Positions 13,652 to 15,597 of a stretch of DNA of 15,597 nt are shown here, piece after piece. The position numbers and the translations under genes were made by a program. The stretch's first letter is position 1; every line of letters begins with the position of its first letter. Source of the DNA: Mogibacterium sp. (GTDB lineage Bacteria; Bacillota_A; Clostridia; Peptostreptococcales; Anaerovoracaceae); assembly GCA_017469325.1 (NCBI GenBank), contig JAFUGO010000012.1:1-15597 (forward strand), given 5' to 3'. Under the pieces are notes generated by a model, which was not told the DNA's origin, did no database searches, and worked only from the letters and a program-made list of their open reading frames with translations.

Positions 13652-14736
13652 TATCTGCTCCCTCCGGGCTCTTCTTCATCAAAGTGTTCGTACTGCTCTA
13701 CCTCGGTCTCTTCAAAGGCGAGGCCGTCTGAGTAAAGCGACAGTGCTGTGTCAAGGAGCGGGAAGAGCATGACGGCGCCGGTGCCCTCTCCGAGGGCGAG
13801 CCCGGCATCTATAACGGGCTCAAGCTCCAGTGCGTCAAGTATGTACTTCATGCCGGGCTCCCTGCCGGCATGGGACGCGATCATACAGTGCCGGCAGCCC
13901 GGCGCCAGCCTCTCGGCCGCCAGAGCAGCCGCGGCGCTTATGAACCCGTCCAGCACCACCGGTATATGATAAATGGCTCCGCCAATGAACAGCCCGGCAA
14001 GCGCCGCGATATCCAGACCTCCCACGCATGAGAGCATCTCCATCGCGAATTCCGGACTTGTCCTGTCCACATCCTCATCAGGCAGATAGCGCGACAGCGC
14101 ATCCGTTATGACCTGTTTCTTTTTCTCAAGTCCTGCGTTGCTGAGTCCGGCGCCCCTGCCCGTGACATCTTCAACATCCAGACCCAGCAGGGCCGCCGCC
14201 AGAGCCGCGCTCGTGGTGGTATTGCCTATGCCCATCTCGCCAGCGGCTATAAGCTTATATCCGTTTATGCTGCATTCGCACACCGTATCGATACCGGCGT
14301 TTATTGCCTGCATGCACTCGTCTTCAGTCATCGCGGGCTCCTTAGCGAAGTTCCGCGTCCCCGGCATCACCTTGCGGTCCGTCACGCCCGCCGGTGTATC
14401 TTCACTGTTTATGCCGACATCGACCGGGATTGTGTCCGCCCCGCACACGTCTGCCATCTTGCAGACAGAACTCTCTCCGCGGCCCATCCACGACGCGACC
14501 GCAAAAGTAACATCCTGCCCGGACTGGCTTATGCCCTCTTCAACGACGCCGTTGTCGGCGCACATCATAACGACTGCGCGCTTCCTTACATCTATATCCG
14601 CGCTGCCCTGGACCGCGCCTATGCGCGCGGTCATTTCCTCAAAACGCCCAAGGCTCCCGAGCGGCTTTGCCACGCGGTCCCACCGGCCTTTTATCTCTTC
14701 ATAAATATCTTCGTCAAATGAATCTATGCTTATCAA
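13651..14736 (-). CDS. cobT: Nicotinate-nucleotide--dimethylbenzimidazole phosphoribosyltransferase
   Basis: CobT transfers phosphoribose from nicotinate mononucleotide to the lower-ligand base, producing alpha-ribazole phosphate. The 361-residue length is typical. Motifs are KPLGSLGRFEEM (24-35), MMCADNGVVEEGISQ (57-71), GEMGIGNTTTSAAL (166-179), GRGAGLSN (193-200) and GEGTGAVM with the catalytic glutamate E317. The start is a TTG that overlaps the cbiP stop as TTGA; no ATG lies near the family start, and GAGAGAGG sits 7 nt upstream. The C-terminal tail of about 20 residues is acidic (ETEVEQYEHFDEEEPGG), beyond the usual end. Confidence 0.97.
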   Translation of the reverse strand: MISIDSFDEDIYEEIKGRWDRVAKPLGSLGRFEEMTARIGAVQGSADIDVRKRAVVMMCADNGVVEEGISQSGQDVTFAVASWMGRGESSVCKMADVCGADTIPVDVGINSEDTPAGVTDRKVMPGTRNFAKEPAMTEDECMQAINAGIDTVCECSINGYKLIAAGEMGIGNTTTSAALAAALLGLDVEDVTGRGAGLSNAGLEKKKQVITDALSRYLPDEDVDRTSPEFAMEMLSCVGGLDIAALAGLFIGGAIYHIPVVLDGFISAAAALAAERLAPGCRHCMIASHAGREPGMKYILDALELEPVIDAGLALGEGTGAVMLFPLLDTALSLYSDGLAFEETEVEQYEHFDEEEPGGSR

Positions 14737-15597
14737 AACGCAGCCTCTCTCAGCATCCCGTAAACGCGGTCCATGTCGAGGTGCTCCCTCAGCGTATCCG
14801 CGAGCCTGTCGTATTCCTTTTCCTTGAAAGCCCTGTGATCTTCCGCGGCAGATACGGACAGCTCCGCGCCTTTCTTATCCGCAAGCGCCTTCACCACAGC
14901 CGAAGCTATCTCGCCCTTGTCGAAGAATCCGTGTATGTACGATCCGTAAACGTTCCCGAGGCAGACTCCCGTGCCGTCCGATGTGAAGTCCTCCGCGAAA
15001 TGCGAGTCGCATCCGACCGTATAGGTCCTGCCCATGTGTATCTCATAGCCTTCGACTTCGAGTCCGTTGAGAGTTTCCAGCACACCTCCGGCATTCTTCA
15101 CGCTGCCCTTGAACTGAGCAGTCCTCTTGTCTCCCGAAAGCACGGTCGCGACAGGAAGAAGGCCCATGCCCTCCGTTTCTCCGCCGCCCTCTACGCCTTC
15201 AGGATCCGAGATCTCCATGCCCAGCATCTGGTAGCCTCCGCATATGCCGATCACGGGCACGCCCTGTCTGCTGAGCCTTTTGATCTCATCTTCGAGACCC
15301 CTGCCGCGGAGCCACTCAAGGTCCGCGATGGTGCTCTTTGATCCCGGTATTATCACCAGATCGGCTCCCTCAAGACCCGCCGGCTCCGAAACGTACCTGA
15401 CCGACACATCCGGGAACTGCTCAAACACGTCAAAATCCGTGAAGTTGGAGATCTTAGGCAGCCTTACGACCGCGATGTCCACCTTGTCTCTTTGATCCGC
15501 AGTGAGCCTGTCCGAAAGCGAGTCCTCGTCCTCAACCTTTATATCCATGTAAGGCACGGTGCCCACGACCGGCACTCCGCCTTTTTCTTCGAGCATA
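14733..15597 (-). CDS. cbiP: Cobyric acid synthase (glutamine-hydrolysing), C-terminal part, cut by window edge
   Basis: CbiP amidates side chains b, d, e and g of adenosylcobyrinate diamide. About 288 C-terminal residues of a usually ~500-residue protein are visible, so the N-terminal ATP-binding domain and the start lie beyond the right edge; the first Met in view (15596) is internal. Seen are GVPVVGTVPY, VAVVRLPKISNFTDFD-like DIAVVRLPKISNFTDFD, IIPGSKSTIADLEWLR, the amidotransferase nucleophile cysteine in GICGGYQMLG (codon 15240-15242), GYEIHMGRT and SYIHGFFD. It is the most upstream visible gene and overlaps cobT by 4 nt. Confidence 0.96.
   Translation of the reverse strand, partial: MLEEKGGVPVVGTVPYMDIKVEDEDSLSDRLTADQRDKVDIAVVRLPKISNFTDFDVFEQFPDVSVRYVSEPAGLEGADLVIIPGSKSTIADLEWLRGRGLEDEIKRLSRQGVPVIGICGGYQMLGMEISDPEGVEGGGETEGMGLLPVATVLSGDKRTAQFKGSVKNAGGVLETLNGLEVEGYEIHMGRTYTVGCDSHFAEDFTSDGTGVCLGNVYGSYIHGFFDKGEIASAVVKALADKKGAELSVSAAEDHRAFKEKEYDRLADTLREHLDMDRVYGMLREAAF
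14744..14751 (-). promoter_or_regulatory. Ribosome binding site supporting the TTG start of cobT
   Basis: GAGAGAGG on the minus strand, inside the end of cbiP, 7 nt before the TTG at 14736. Together with the TTGA overlap it decides the start, as no ATG is available nearby. Confidence 0.6.

Overview
The window is one continuous stretch of the anaerobic (oxygen-independent, early-cobalt) vitamin B12 biosynthesis pathway. Every gene I can support lies on the minus strand, so transcription runs from the right edge to the left. Marker genes of the anaerobic route (cbiD, cbiG, cbiH, cbiT, cbiJ, glutamine-dependent cbiA and cbiP) and the lack of aerobic-only genes (cobG, cobNST) point to an anaerobe. 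Moderately high GC coding sequence, frequent ATA isoleucine and AGA/AGG arginine codons, Shine-Dalgarno initiation and hemBC attached to a cbi/cob operon suggest a Firmicute of the Clostridia. This taxonomic guess is inference.

Layout in transcription order. Late pathway and nucleotide-loop assembly: cbiP (cobyric acid synthase, 5' part beyond the right edge), cobT, cobU, cobS, cobC-like phosphatase, cbiB, cobD. Corrin-ring enzymes: cbiC, cbiD, then a 307-bp repeat-rich gap, cbiF, cbiG, a 46-bp tandem-repeat array, cbiH, a cbiJ-cbiE fusion, cbiT, cbiA. Then come a small eight-cysteine protein gene, hemB, and the first 54 codons of hemC at the left edge. Most junctions are tight: 4-nt ATGA/GTGA/TTGA overlaps or 1-nt stop/start overlaps, as expected of a translationally coupled operon.

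Together HemB and HemC feed uroporphyrinogen synthesis. CbiH, CbiF, CbiG, CbiD, CbiJ-E, CbiT and CbiC convert cobalt-factor III to cobyrinate. CbiA and CbiP amidate it, CobD and CbiB add aminopropanol phosphate, and CobU, CobT, CobS and CobC attach and finish the lower ligand. Not seen here: cbiL, a cobalt chelatase (cbiK/cbiX), the corrinoid adenosyltransferase, lower-ligand base synthesis genes, and any cobalamin riboswitch. They are probably outside the window.

The enzymes are known families. The unexplained material is between them: (1) a 46-bp tandem array starting in the 3' end of cbiG whose non-coding copies keep the CbiG C-terminal peptide with mainly synonymous changes; (2) a 64-bp-period palindromic repeat downstream of cbiD with a compensatory base pair change; (3) the eight-cysteine small protein; (4) the cbiJ-cbiE fusion; (5) a divergent CobU; and (6) a long cobC/cbiB overlap.
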